NCBI GenBank assembly: GCA_945861535.1
Contig: CAMAUZ010000001.1
Span: 161,057 to 225,056, forward strand
DNA: 64,000 bases
DNA from: Akkermansia muciniphila
GTDB lineage: Bacteria; Verrucomicrobiota; Verrucomicrobiia; Limisphaerales; BJHT01
Reading direction: 5' to 3'
A program made the translations under genes and the position numbers. Positions 32,292-41,563 of the stretch are shown here, one piece after another. Within the stretch, counting starts at the first letter, position 1. The number at the start of each line of letters is the position of its first letter. The notes beneath the pieces are model-generated. The model had not been told where the DNA came from, did no database searches, and saw only the letters and a list, made by a program, of their open reading frames with translations.

Positions 32292-34748
32292 ATGAAACTG
32301 CGATTTCTACTTTGTATCTTCTTCGCCTGTGGCTTCGGAAATTGCCGCAGTGGCGCGGCAGCATCCAGCCTCTCCGGCATCTACCCTCACCTCGCGATGT
32401 TCAACAACGAGGGGGAATGCGGCACGGGCGCGGTCGTGCCGTGGGCGGGACGGCTGTGGGTGGTGACTTATGCGCCGCATAAACCGAGCGGCTCGTCGGA
32501 CAAATTCTACGAGATAACTCCTGCGCTGGAGCAGATCATCCGGCCCGAGAGCATTGGTGGCACGCCGGCGAACCGCATGATTCATCGCGAATCCCAGCAA
32601 CTCTTCATCGGGCCGTATGTCGTGGACGCGCAGGGAAAGGTTCGCGTCATTCCTTACTCGCAGATGTTCGGACGCCCCACTGGCAATGCCCGGCATCTCA
32701 CCGACCCAGCGGGGAAAATCTACTCCGCCACGATGGAGGAAGGTCTCTACGAAGTGGATGTGAAAACACTCGCCGTCACCGAGCTATGGGCGGATGAGCA
32801 GAAGAAGACTGGCCGTCATTCCGGCCTTCCCGGCTATCATGGCAAAGGTCTCTACTCGGGCTTCGGACGCATCATCTACGCGAACAACGGCGATCACGCG
32901 AAGGAGGCTTTATCGAATCCCACCGTACCCAGCGGCGTGCTGGCGACGTGGGATGGCAAAGCCGACGCGTGGACCGTTGTGCGCCGCAATCAGTTCACCG
33001 AAGTCACCGGCCTCGGCGGAATTTACGGCAACGAAAAGCCCGACACCGATCCCATCTGGTGCATCGGCTGGGATCATCGCTCGCTCATTCTCATGCTCCT
33101 CGACGGCGGCCAATGGCGCGCCTTCCGCCTGCCCAAGGCCAGTCACAGCTACGATGGCGCGCACGGCTGGAATACTGAGTGGCCGCGCATCCGCGAGACT
33201 GGCGAACGCGACCTGCTCATGACCATGCACGGCATGTTCTGGCGTTTTCCCAAGACCTTCAGCGCCGCGAACACCGCTGGCATCCGCCCGCGCTCGGCTT
33301 ATCTCAAAGTCATCGGCGACTTCTGCCGCTGGGAGTCTGGCACCGGCCCGGAGCGAAAGAGCCGTCTCGTCTTCGGTTGCGACGACTCGGCCAAGTCCGA
33401 GTTCCTTAACAAACGCAAGGTCAAGGGCGGCATCGAAGGTCCCGGCCAGTCGCAATCGAATCTTTGGTTTACCGAGTCAGAGACTCCCGACCAACTCGGT
33501 CCCACCCTCGCCAGCGGTGCCGTCTGGCTGCGCGATGTGGTGCAGGCGGGCGAAACTTCCGATCCCTTCCTGTTCGCGGGCTGGCAGCGCCGCTCCGCGC
33601 ATTTCATCAACGGAAGCAAGGCACCGGCCAGCTTCTCTCTTGAACTCGACGCGACGGGCACCGGCCAGTGGCAATCTCTCCGCACCATCACCATCCCGCC
33701 CGGTGAATCCGCCTGGCGCGAATTCGGCGACGACGCCCGCGGCGAATGGCTGCGCGTGAAGGCCGACACCGCCTGCACCGCCGCGACGGTTCACTTCACG
33801 TTCAGCGATCCCGACCCGCGCCCGACGCAGCCGGACCCAATGTTCACGGGCCTGTCCACTCTCGCCGACACCGGCACGCACCTCGGCGGCCTCGTCCGTG
33901 CGCGCGGCGACAACAAGCGCACGCTCCATCTCGCCGCCATGACCGTGACCGGCACCAAGTCCACCGACGCTGGCTACTACGAGCTCGACGCGACCCTGCA
34001 ACTCCGCGCCGTGAACGATCCCGCCGCCCACGCCTACGTGAAAAACAAAGTCGCCATCCCCCGCGACGTCGTCTCCGTGGACGCCGCCAGCGTGCTCATC
34101 GTGGACGACCGCGGCCGCCGCTGGCGTCTCCCAAAAACCGCCGCCGCCTTCGACGAACCCACCCGCGCCGGACTCCTCCGCATCTGCCGCGAAGTCGCCA
34201 CCGAACGCGATGTCTTCAGCGCCCACGGCACGTTTTACGAACTGCCCGCCGAGAACGCCGACGGCTTCGCCAAGATTCGCCCCATCGCCACCCATCGACT
34301 GCGCGTGATGGATTATTGTTCCTATCGCGGGTTGCTCATTCTCACCGGCGTGCGCCCCGACGCGTCCGCCAACGAGCACATCCTCCGCAGTGACGACGGC
34401 AAGGCCGCCGTCTGGGCCGGGGCGATTGACGACCTCTGGAAACTTGGCAAACCCACCGGCACCGGTGGCCCGTGGCACGACGCGACCGTGAAAGCCGGCC
34501 AACCCAGCGATCCCTATCTCCTGTGGGGCTACGCCCAGCGCCACCTCACGCTCACGACGAGCGCACCGGCGACGATTCGTGTCGAAGTGGACCTCACCGG
34601 AGAAGGCCATTGGATCACGCACAAAATCCTCGCGACCGCGCCCGGCCAACGCGTGGAACACACCTTCCCCGCCGCCTTCCAAGCCCGCTGGCTGCGCGTC
34701 ACCGCCGACCAGGACTGCACCGCCACCGCACTGCTGAAATACGAATGA
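32292..34748 (+). CDS. Exported hypothetical protein with repeated C-terminal-type domain
   Basis: 818 aa. Seen: a signal peptide (MKLRFLLCIFFACGFGNC...), which may be a lipoprotein type or ordinary Sec type, then a repeat-rich region that resembles beta-propeller blades (YATMEEGLYEVDVKTL-like units, LLMTMHGMFWRFPKTFSAAN). Two similar modules occur: one near residues 412-512 (AGETSDPFLFAGWQRRSAHF) and one at the end (AGQPSDPYLLWGYAQRHLTL), both followed by LRVxADxxCTAx. I do not recognise a named family. Location in the cell envelope or outside it is inferred from the signal. Confidence 0.7.
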   Translation: MKLRFLLCIFFACGFGNCRSGAAASSLSGIYPHLAMFNNEGECGTGAVVPWAGRLWVVTYAPHKPSGSSDKFYEITPALEQIIRPESIGGTPANRMIHRESQQLFIGPYVVDAQGKVRVIPYSQMFGRPTGNARHLTDPAGKIYSATMEEGLYEVDVKTLAVTELWADEQKKTGRHSGLPGYHGKGLYSGFGRIIYANNGDHAKEALSNPTVPSGVLATWDGKADAWTVVRRNQFTEVTGLGGIYGNEKPDTDPIWCIGWDHRSLILMLLDGGQWRAFRLPKASHSYDGAHGWNTEWPRIRETGERDLLMTMHGMFWRFPKTFSAANTAGIRPRSAYLKVIGDFCRWESGTGPERKSRLVFGCDDSAKSEFLNKRKVKGGIEGPGQSQSNLWFTESETPDQLGPTLASGAVWLRDVVQAGETSDPFLFAGWQRRSAHFINGSKAPASFSLELDATGTGQWQSLRTITIPPGESAWREFGDDARGEWLRVKADTACTAATVHFTFSDPDPRPTQPDPMFTGLSTLADTGTHLGGLVRARGDNKRTLHLAAMTVTGTKSTDAGYYELDATLQLRAVNDPAAHAYVKNKVAIPRDVVSVDAASVLIVDDRGRRWRLPKTAAAFDEPTRAGLLRICREVATERDVFSAHGTFYELPAENADGFAKIRPIATHRLRVMDYCSYRGLLILTGVRPDASANEHILRSDDGKAAVWAGAIDDLWKLGKPTGTGGPWHDATVKAGQPSDPYLLWGYAQRHLTLTTSAPATIRVEVDLTGEGHWITHKILATAPGQRVEHTFPAAFQARWLRVTADQDCTATALLKYE

Positions 34749-34893
34749 ATCCACCGCCAACCTGAGCCGCCGCGGCTACCCTGCGCGTGTCGGGAGCGCA
34801 GCGAACTCACCGAACGAAAACGTTGCCGCCATTGATCCTGCTTGAAGTTCACCCCTCTGGCCGCGCCATACTGAAGCGAGAAAACACATTCCC

Positions 34894-35772
34894 ATGACCA
34901 CCCCGGACGCCAATCCCACCCACCGCATCGCCCTCTTCCAACAGCGCGAAATCCGCCGCGTGATTCACGGCGGCGAATGGTGGTTCGTCATCACGGATGT
35001 GGTCGGCGCATTGACCGATTCGGCCAATCCCCAAGGTTATCTCAAGGACATGCGCCGTCGCGATCCGCCCTTTGCCGAGGCTCTCAAAGGGGGGGGGCAA
35101 ATTGCCCCCCCCCTTGGTTTGCCCTTCGACACGCCCGGCGGACGGCAGTTGCTCCAGTGCTGGAACACCGAGGGCATCTTCCGCCTCATCCAGAGCATTC
35201 CCAGCCCGAAGGCCGAGCCATTCAAGCGCTGGCTCGCCCGCGTCGGCTACGAACGCATTCAGGAGATTGAGGATCCCGAGCTGGCCACCAAACGCACCCG
35301 CGCACTCTATCAGGCCAAGGGTTACTCCGACGACTGGATTGAAAAGCGGATGCGCTCCATCGCCATCCGCGACGAGCTGACTGGCGAATGGAAAAAGCGC
35401 GGTGTGAGGGAGCAACGGGAGTACGCCATCCTCACCGCCGAGATTTCCCAAGCGGCCTTCGGTCTCACACCGGCCGAATACGCCGAGTTCAAGCGCCTCA
35501 AGCGCGAGAATCTCCGCGATCACATGACTGACCTTGAACTCATCTTCTCCATGCTCGGCGAGGCCGCCACGACTGAGATAACCCGGAACAAGGATGCCCA
35601 GGGTTTTCCGCAAAGCCAGCAGGCGGCCCGCGAGGGCGGCACCGTCGCCGGCAATGCCCGCCGCGAACTGGAGCAGCGCAGCGGCCGCAACGTTGTCACG
35701 AGTGAGAACTACCTGGCGCTGACGCAGGCAGCCAAGAAATCGAAAGAGGTCAAAAACACCAAAGAATCATGA
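34894..35772 (+). CDS. Bro-N domain protein (phage antirepressor-like)
   Basis: 292 aa. Seen: [20 protein letters not shown], then [20 protein letters not shown] (Bro-N fold), [60 protein letters not shown] and [20 protein letters not shown]. This is the DNA-damage-inducible-D-like group of Bro-N proteins seen in prophages and bacterial accessory loci. Inside the gene, [10 protein letters not shown] is encoded by a G9 tract and a C9 tract (35089-35113) that could slip. Its stop overlaps the next start by 4 nt (ATGA). A regulatory role is likely; the target is unknown. Confidence 0.83.
   Translation: MTTPDANPTHRIALFQQREIRRVIHGGEWWFVITDVVGALTDSANPQGYLKDMRRRDPPFAEALKGGGQIAPPLGLPFDTPGGRQLLQCWNTEGIFRLIQSIPSPKAEPFKRWLARVGYERIQEIEDPELATKRTRALYQAKGYSDDWIEKRMRSIAIRDELTGEWKKRGVREQREYAILTAEISQAAFGLTPAEYAEFKRLKRENLRDHMTDLELIFSMLGEAATTEITRNKDAQGFPQSQQAAREGGTVAGNARRELEQRSGRNVVTSENYLALTQAAKKSKEVKNTKES
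35089..35113. repeat. G9-CAAATTG-C9 palindrome inside a coding region
   Basis: Nine G, then CAAATTG, then nine C, forming a 25-bp palindrome near codons 66-74 of the Bro-N gene. Homopolymer tracts of this length can change length in replication and would shift the frame of the gene. Confidence 0.85.
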
Positions 35773-37040
35773 ACCGCCGCCACTTCCTCCACTCCACCCT
35801 CGCCGCCACGCTGGCCACCGCGCTGCACCCCGCCGTCGCCTGCGCCGCGGACAAGCGCCCCGCACGCCTGCTGCTCCGCTCGTCGTGGCAGACCGTCAAC
35901 ATCGGCGACATCGCGCACACGCCGGGCGTGCTAGCGCTCATTGCGCAGCATTTGCCCGGCGTCGAGGTGCGGCTCTGGCCAAGCAAGGTGGACAACGGCG
36001 TCGAGGAAATGCTGCTGGCGCGCTTCCCGAAACTGCGCCTTGTCAAAGGCCCGGAGGCGCTCAAGGCCGCGTTCGCCGAGTGCGACTTCCTGCTGCACGG
36101 CTCCGGGCCGTCGCTCGTCGCGCAGAACGATGTCGCGCGCTGGGCCAAGGAAACCGGCAAACCCTACGGCGTCTATGGCATCACGCTGCCGCTGCAAGGC
36201 TCCACCGCCACTTCGCCCGCGTCGGACAAGAGCATCGCGGCGACCGTCGCGGTGTTGAGCGGCGCGAAGTTCGCCTACTTCCGCGACTCGAAGTCACTGG
36301 AGCTGGCGAAGCAACGCGGCTGCACCTGCCCGCTGATGGAGTTCGGGCCGGACGGCGCGTTCGCCACGGACTTGCGCGATGACGCGAAGGCGACGTCCTT
36401 CCTCAAAGCGAATGGCTTGGAGGACGGCCAGTTTCTCTGCTGCATTCCGCGCCTGCGCTTCACGCCTTACTGGACCATTCACAAAGAGCGCGCGCTGGAC
36501 CCGGTGAAGCACGCGCGCAACGAGGCTTTGAAGGAGCACGATCACGCGCCGCATCGGCAGGCCATCATCGAGGTGCTGCGCCAGACGAAGCTTAAAGTGC
36601 TCATCTGCCCCGAGGACCAGACGCAGATGGCGGTGGGCAAGGAGCTGCTCTACGACCCGCTCCCCGCCGATGTGAAGGCGCGCGCCGTCTGGCGACCCAA
36701 CTATTGGCTGACTGGCGAGGCCATCTCGGTTTACACGCGCAGCGCCGGCCTTTTCGGAAACGAGATGCACTCGCCCATCATGTGCGTGGGCAACGGCGTC
36801 CCCGCCATCGTGTGCCGGTGGGCCGAGCAGACGACCAAGGGCCTCATGTGGCGCGAGATCGGCCTCGGCGACTGGCTCTTCGACTTCGACAAGGAAGAGG
36901 AGCGCGCGAAGCTCGTCCCCGCCGTGCTCGCGATGGCCAAGGACCCCGTCGCTGCGAAGGCGAAGGCGGCGCAGGCGCGCGAGTTCGTGATGAACAAGTT
37001 CGCCGCGAGCATGGCGGTGGTGAAGCAGCAGTTGCCGTGA
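35769..37040 (+). CDS. Polysaccharide pyruvyl transferase family protein, exported
   Basis: 423 aa. Seen: a Tat-like or Sec signal ([20 protein letters not shown], cleaved near ACA-A), [20 protein letters not shown], where the NxGD motif opens the family domain, [36 protein letters not shown], and [20 protein letters not shown]. The pattern (N-I-G-D, xHGSG, FRDxxS, R-xxHxPI) is that of PF04230. Ordinary members modify cell-surface glycans in the cytoplasm, so the export signal is unusual. The substrate is unknown. Confidence 0.78.
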   Translation: MNRRHFLHSTLAATLATALHPAVACAADKRPARLLLRSSWQTVNIGDIAHTPGVLALIAQHLPGVEVRLWPSKVDNGVEEMLLARFPKLRLVKGPEALKAAFAECDFLLHGSGPSLVAQNDVARWAKETGKPYGVYGITLPLQGSTATSPASDKSIAATVAVLSGAKFAYFRDSKSLELAKQRGCTCPLMEFGPDGAFATDLRDDAKATSFLKANGLEDGQFLCCIPRLRFTPYWTIHKERALDPVKHARNEALKEHDHAPHRQAIIEVLRQTKLKVLICPEDQTQMAVGKELLYDPLPADVKARAVWRPNYWLTGEAISVYTRSAGLFGNEMHSPIMCVGNGVPAIVCRWAEQTTKGLMWREIGLGDWLFDFDKEEERAKLVPAVLAMAKDPVAAKAKAAQAREFVMNKFAASMAVVKQQLP

Positions 37041-37075
37041 CGCGGCCCCGCCCTCGCGCCAAAACCCAGCCAACC

Positions 37076-38038
37076 ATGATCACACTCGAACACAAAGGAT
37101 TCTCGATCCGGCTTTCGGAACTTACGCAGCGGCCCTACCGGGCGGTGCTCTGCGATGTTCTCCTGATCGTCACCCGCAAGAATCGGAAGGAAGTCCTCGC
37201 TGAATTTGCCCGGTCGGAGGCCACCTGCCGCATGACCTACAGCGGCTTGCGAACCGAAGGCGTGGACGATCTGGCGTTTCTGAAAGACTTCCCTTCGTTG
37301 CGTTATCTGGAAATCGCCGGCCCTGCGCCGACAGACCTGCGACCGCTGGAGTCCCTTTCCAATCTCCGCGGGCTGATGATCGAATCGCCTCCGTGCGGAC
37401 TCGATTTCGCCTGCTTCCCCCAGCTCGAGGTCTTCACCGGCTCGTGGCACAGCGAGAATCGTGGCGTGGCCGCGGCGCGGGAATTGCGCCGTTTGCACAT
37501 CGGCAAGTATGTGGCAAAAACCCGAGACTTTTCCGCCCTCGCCGGCAGCATCCGGCTCGAGGAATTGCACCTCACGCAGACTCCCATCCAGTCGCTCGAC
37601 GGTCTCCAGACACTTGAAGACCTGCGCTATCTCGACCTAGCCTACGCCCCGAAGCTGAGCTCCCTCGAAGCTTTCACAAATGGCGGGGACGGCCTGCGCG
37701 AGATTGCCTTCCAGAAGCTCCCCGCCATTGCCTCCTACCAACCGCTGGCAGCGCTGCACCGGCTTCGTCGGCTGAAACTCAGTTCGTGCGCCCCGATGCC
37801 GGATTTGCGATGGACTGAACCGCTCAGGCAGTTGGATTTCTTCACGTTCGTCGAAACCAACGTCATCGACGGCGACATGACTCCGCTGCTCCGACTGCCG
37901 GCCCTGCGCACGGTGAACACCGGGCAAAAACGCCGCTACAACCTCACCTCCGATGAAGTGATAGCCCGGCTCGCCAAAGCCCGCGATGATTCAGCCACCG
38001 GCGGCAAGACTTCCCAAGCCAACCCGAAAGGCGTTTGA
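37076..38038 (+). CDS. Leucine-rich-repeat protein
   Basis: 320 aa. Seen: repeated LRR-like units, for example LAFLKDFPSLRYLEIAGPAP, LRPLESLSNLRGLMIESPPC, GLQTLEDLRYLDLAYAPKLS and PLAALHRLRRLKLSSCAPMP, running through most of the chain. The repeats have the form LxxLxxLxxLxLxx, as in bacterial LRR domains. No signal peptide from the ATG at 37076, so cytoplasmic location is possible. No enzymatic domain is seen. It may mediate protein-protein contacts; partner unknown. Confidence 0.75.
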   Translation: MITLEHKGFSIRLSELTQRPYRAVLCDVLLIVTRKNRKEVLAEFARSEATCRMTYSGLRTEGVDDLAFLKDFPSLRYLEIAGPAPTDLRPLESLSNLRGLMIESPPCGLDFACFPQLEVFTGSWHSENRGVAAARELRRLHIGKYVAKTRDFSALAGSIRLEELHLTQTPIQSLDGLQTLEDLRYLDLAYAPKLSSLEAFTNGGDGLREIAFQKLPAIASYQPLAALHRLRRLKLSSCAPMPDLRWTEPLRQLDFFTFVETNVIDGDMTPLLRLPALRTVNTGQKRRYNLTSDEVIARLAKARDDSATGGKTSQANPKGV

Positions 38039-38090
38039 TGCAATCCAGCGCAATACGAAAACGCAGACCAACCAATCCACATCCACACCC

Positions 38091-38477
38091 ATGAAAATCG
38101 TCACCCACATCATCGCGGCCCTCTTCGGCCTCATGTTCCTCGCCGGCGGATTGTTCTTCTTTTTCGGCACCATGCCGCCGGGGCCGCCGGAAGATTCGCT
38201 GCCCGGCAAGTTCATGGCCGCCTTCGCACCCACGGGCTACATGGCCTTTGTGAAGGTCTGTGAAATCATCGGCGGCTTGCTCGTCATCGTGCCGAAGACG
38301 CGCAACCTCGGCCTGCTCTTCCTCGGTCCCATCGTCATCAACATCCTCTGCTTCCACGGCTTCGTCGTTAAGGGCGGCTGGGGTCCAGCACACGCGTTCA
38401 TCACCGTGGCCGCGCTGTTCCTGCTGTGGGCCGAGCGCCGCGCGTTCGCGGGCTTGGTGAACCGAAAATCGGAATGA
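38091..38477 (+). CDS. DoxX-like small membrane protein
   Basis: 128 aa with four hydrophobic segments: IVTHIIAALFGLMFLAGGLF, YMAFVKVCEIIGGLLVIV, LGLLFLGPIVINILCFHGFV and AFITVAALFLLWAERRAF. The pattern fits DoxX-family proteins; a first helix with GGxxF and a second with KxxEixGGLLLL are typical. Its role is unknown. The TGA stop overlaps the next ATG by 4 nt, so it is cotranscribed with the heme protein downstream. Confidence 0.72.
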   Translation: MKIVTHIIAALFGLMFLAGGLFFFFGTMPPGPPEDSLPGKFMAAFAPTGYMAFVKVCEIIGGLLVIVPKTRNLGLLFLGPIVINILCFHGFVVKGGWGPAHAFITVAALFLLWAERRAFAGLVNRKSE

Positions 38478-41400
38478 TCCCCGGCACGGCCATCCGGACC
38501 GCGGCATCGCCTCGACGGGTTTTCCCCGCGCTGCTGGCGGCGGTCGGGATCGTTTCGCTATTCGCTTCGCGCGAGTCCGGTGCGCAGGCTTTTTCTCCGA
38601 CCGAGGCGCCGCGTCGCATGACGCTCGCCGCGGACCTCCAGGTGCAACTGGTCGCCGCCGAGCCGATGATCGCGCAACCCGTCGCCATCGAGTTCGACCA
38701 CCGCGGCCGGCTCTGGGTCCTGCAATATCTCCAATACCCCAACCCCGCCGGGCTGAAACGCGCCGCCGTGGACCGCTGGTCCCGCACCACCTACGACCGC
38801 GTCCCCGAGCCGCCGCCGCAGGGCCCGCGCGGTGCGGATCGGATCACGATTCTGGAAGACCCCAACGGCGATGGCGGCGCCGCTCGCGCGCACGATTTTG
38901 TGAACGGGATGAACCTGGCCACCGGCCTCGCGTTCGGACATGGCGGCGTGTTCGTGTTGAACGTGCCGTATCTGCTCTTCTATCCCGACCGCAACGAGGA
39001 CGACCTGCCCGACGGCGACCCCATCGTCTGCCTCAGCGGCTTCGGCATGGAGGACGCCCACTCGGTCGCCAACTCGCTGACGTGGGGGCCGGACGGCTGG
39101 CTCTACGGCTGCCAGGGCAGCACGGTGACGGCGCGGATTCGCGGCGTGGAATTTCAGCAGGGCATCTGGCGCTACCATCCGCTGACGCACGCGTTCGAGC
39201 TGTTTTGCGAGGGCGGCGGGAATGCCTGGGGCCTCGACTTCGATGCCGAGGGCGAACTGATCGCCAGCACCAATGTCGGCCCGTATCGCAATCTCCACGC
39301 CGTGCAGGGCGCGAACTACTGGAAGAGTTTCGGCAAGCACGGCGCGCTGCATCACCCGTATGCGTTCGGCTACTTCGATCACATCCCGCACACCAATTTC
39401 ACCGGCGGGCATGTGACGGACGGCGGGATCATCTATCGCGGCACGAATCTGCCGGCACGTTTTCACGGCCGCCATCTCGCCGGCGATCTGCTCGGGCACG
39501 GCGTGCAATGGCATGAAATGTATCGCGCCGGCTCGACCTTCACGTCGGCGCACGGCGGCTGGCTGCTCGCGGCGAATGACACCTGGTTCGCGCCCACCGA
39601 TGTCACCGTCGGCCCGGACGGCGCGGTGTATGTCGCCGACTGGCACGATCAACGCACCGCGCATCCCGACCCGGATGCGGAATGGGATCGCAGCAACGGC
39701 CGCATCTATCGCCTCTCCGCGACCGGCACCCGACCGGTCGCGCCGCCCGATTTGCGCAAATTCACGACGCCGCAATTGCTCGCGCAGCTCGGTCAGCGCA
39801 ACGACTGGCTCGTGCGCACCGCGCGCCGTGTGCTTGCCGACCGCCGCGATCCCGAGGCGATTCTGCCGCTGCGGTCGCTGATTCTCGAAACCGCGAACGA
39901 CCAGCTCGCCCTCGAGGCGCTGTGGGCGCTCCACGTCAGCGGCGGCTTCAATGAAAACTTCGCCGCGCAAACGCTCGGGCATCGCAGCGCGGCCGTGCGC
40001 AAATGGACCGTCCGCCTGCTGGGCGATGAGCAGCGCGTTTCCACCGCGCTCGCAGAACGCCTTGCCGCGCTCGCGGGTGCCGAGCCGGATGTCCGCGTGC
40101 GCGCCCAGCTCGCCGCGTCGGCGTGCCGCTTCCCCGCGCCGCACGCGCTGCCCATCATCGAAGCCCTGGCGCTGCGCGATGCCGACCTGCGCGATCCGTT
40201 CGTGCCGCTCCTGTTGTGGTGGGCGGTCGAGCGTCACGCGGTGGGCGCATTGCCGGAAGTGGAGCGCCGCTTCCTCTCCGCGGCGGCGTGGAAATCCGCG
40301 CTGGTGCGCGACGTGATTCACGAGCGCCTGCTGCGTCGCTGGAGCGCCGAGGGCAGTCCGGCGGCGTTCGATGCCTGCGCCCGCCTGCTCGCCAGCGCGC
40401 CGGACGAAGCCCATCGCCGCCGCCTGCTCGCCGCCGTGAGCCACGGATTCCACGACCGTCCGGCCGGCGAAATAACCTTCGGTTCCGGCGGACTCTTCGC
40501 CCACACCGCCGCCGCGAGCATCCGCACCAACCCGGCCCGAGCCGGCGTCGAGCCGGTCACCCCGCTGCTCGCCGCTCAAATCGATTCCCTCTGGCGCGCC
40601 GACACGGCCGATCCCGCGCTCCTCGAGCTCGCGGCGCGCACCGGCCGCGCCGGAGCTCTGGCGCGGGTGCGCACGCTCGTGCTCGATGCCAAGGCCGCGC
40701 CGGACCTCCGCCTCAAACTGGTCCGGCTGCTCGGTGAACTGGGCGATTCCTCCGACGTGACGCGACTGCTCCAACTCGTCGGGCAGGCCCCCGAACCCGT
40801 TCAACTCGCCGCGCTCGAAACGCTGCCCGGCTTCGATCTCCCCGCGGTCGCGGGCGAGTTGCTCGTGCTTTATCCGCGGCTCGGCGCACGCGTGAAGGCG
40901 CGGGTGCGCGAGGTGCTGTTGAGTCGCAAGACATGGGCCAGAAGGCTGCTCGCGGCGGTGGTCGCGGGGCGTGTCCCGGCCGCGGATTTCACCATTGAAC
41001 AACTGCGCCCGGTGGCCCGACACGACGACCGGGCGCTGAACGAAATCGTGCGTAAACAGTGGGGCAGCATCGGCGTCGGCACGGCTGAGGAAAAACTCGC
41101 GGAAATGCGCCGGCTCAACAACGACCTCCGCGCCGGCAGCGGCAATCCCGCCAGCGGCCGGGCGCTCTTCACGCGCCTCTGCGCGCCCTGCCACGCGCTC
41201 TTCGGCGAGGGCGGCCGGGCCGGTCCCGAGCTTACCCACGCCAATCGCGGCGACCGGGAATTCCTGCTCGCCAGCCTCGTCGATCCGAGCGCCGCCATTC
41301 GCAAAGAATATCTGGCCTACGAAGTCGAGACCCGCGATGGCCGCGTGCTGTCGGGAGTGATTGTTGGGCAGTCCGGCGGCAACCTCACGCTGGCCACCGC

Positions 41401-41563
41401 CACCGGAACAGCGATGCTGATCCCGCAGTCACAGGTCGTTGCCCTGCGCGAGTCCGCCGTCTCGCTGATGCCGGAAGGACTGCTTAAACCGTTGCAACCC
41501 CAGGAACTGCGCGACTTGTTTGGCTATCTGCAATCACCGCACCCAACCCCGGCGAAACCATGA
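38474..41563 (+). CDS. PVC-type heme-binding CxxCH protein (putative membrane-bound dehydrogenase)
   Basis: 1029 aa. Seen: signal segment (ALLAAVGIVSLFASRESGAQ), a glucose/sorbosone-type beta-propeller region (AIEFDHRGRLWVLQYLQYPN, TWGPDGWLYGCQGSTV, FTGGHVTDGGIIYRGTNL), a central HEAT-like region (LEALWALHVSGGFNENFAAQ), then cytochrome c motif CAPCH near residue 903 with GGRAGPELTHANRGDREFLL and SLVDPSAAIRKEYLAYEVET. This is the Planctomycetes/Verrucomicrobia layout of PVC-type dehydrogenase-cytochrome proteins. The substrate is unknown; probably carbohydrate-related oxidation in the envelope. Confidence 0.88.
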   Translation: MIPGTAIRTAASPRRVFPALLAAVGIVSLFASRESGAQAFSPTEAPRRMTLAADLQVQLVAAEPMIAQPVAIEFDHRGRLWVLQYLQYPNPAGLKRAAVDRWSRTTYDRVPEPPPQGPRGADRITILEDPNGDGGAARAHDFVNGMNLATGLAFGHGGVFVLNVPYLLFYPDRNEDDLPDGDPIVCLSGFGMEDAHSVANSLTWGPDGWLYGCQGSTVTARIRGVEFQQGIWRYHPLTHAFELFCEGGGNAWGLDFDAEGELIASTNVGPYRNLHAVQGANYWKSFGKHGALHHPYAFGYFDHIPHTNFTGGHVTDGGIIYRGTNLPARFHGRHLAGDLLGHGVQWHEMYRAGSTFTSAHGGWLLAANDTWFAPTDVTVGPDGAVYVADWHDQRTAHPDPDAEWDRSNGRIYRLSATGTRPVAPPDLRKFTTPQLLAQLGQRNDWLVRTARRVLADRRDPEAILPLRSLILETANDQLALEALWALHVSGGFNENFAAQTLGHRSAAVRKWTVRLLGDEQRVSTALAERLAALAGAEPDVRVRAQLAASACRFPAPHALPIIEALALRDADLRDPFVPLLLWWAVERHAVGALPEVERRFLSAAAWKSALVRDVIHERLLRRWSAEGSPAAFDACARLLASAPDEAHRRRLLAAVSHGFHDRPAGEITFGSGGLFAHTAAASIRTNPARAGVEPVTPLLAAQIDSLWRADTADPALLELAARTGRAGALARVRTLVLDAKAAPDLRLKLVRLLGELGDSSDVTRLLQLVGQAPEPVQLAALETLPGFDLPAVAGELLVLYPRLGARVKARVREVLLSRKTWARRLLAAVVAGRVPAADFTIEQLRPVARHDDRALNEIVRKQWGSIGVGTAEEKLAEMRRLNNDLRAGSGNPASGRALFTRLCAPCHALFGEGGRAGPELTHANRGDREFLLASLVDPSAAIRKEYLAYEVETRDGRVLSGVIVGQSGGNLTLATATGTAMLIPQSQVVALRESAVSLMPEGLLKPLQPQELRDLFGYLQSPHPTPAKP

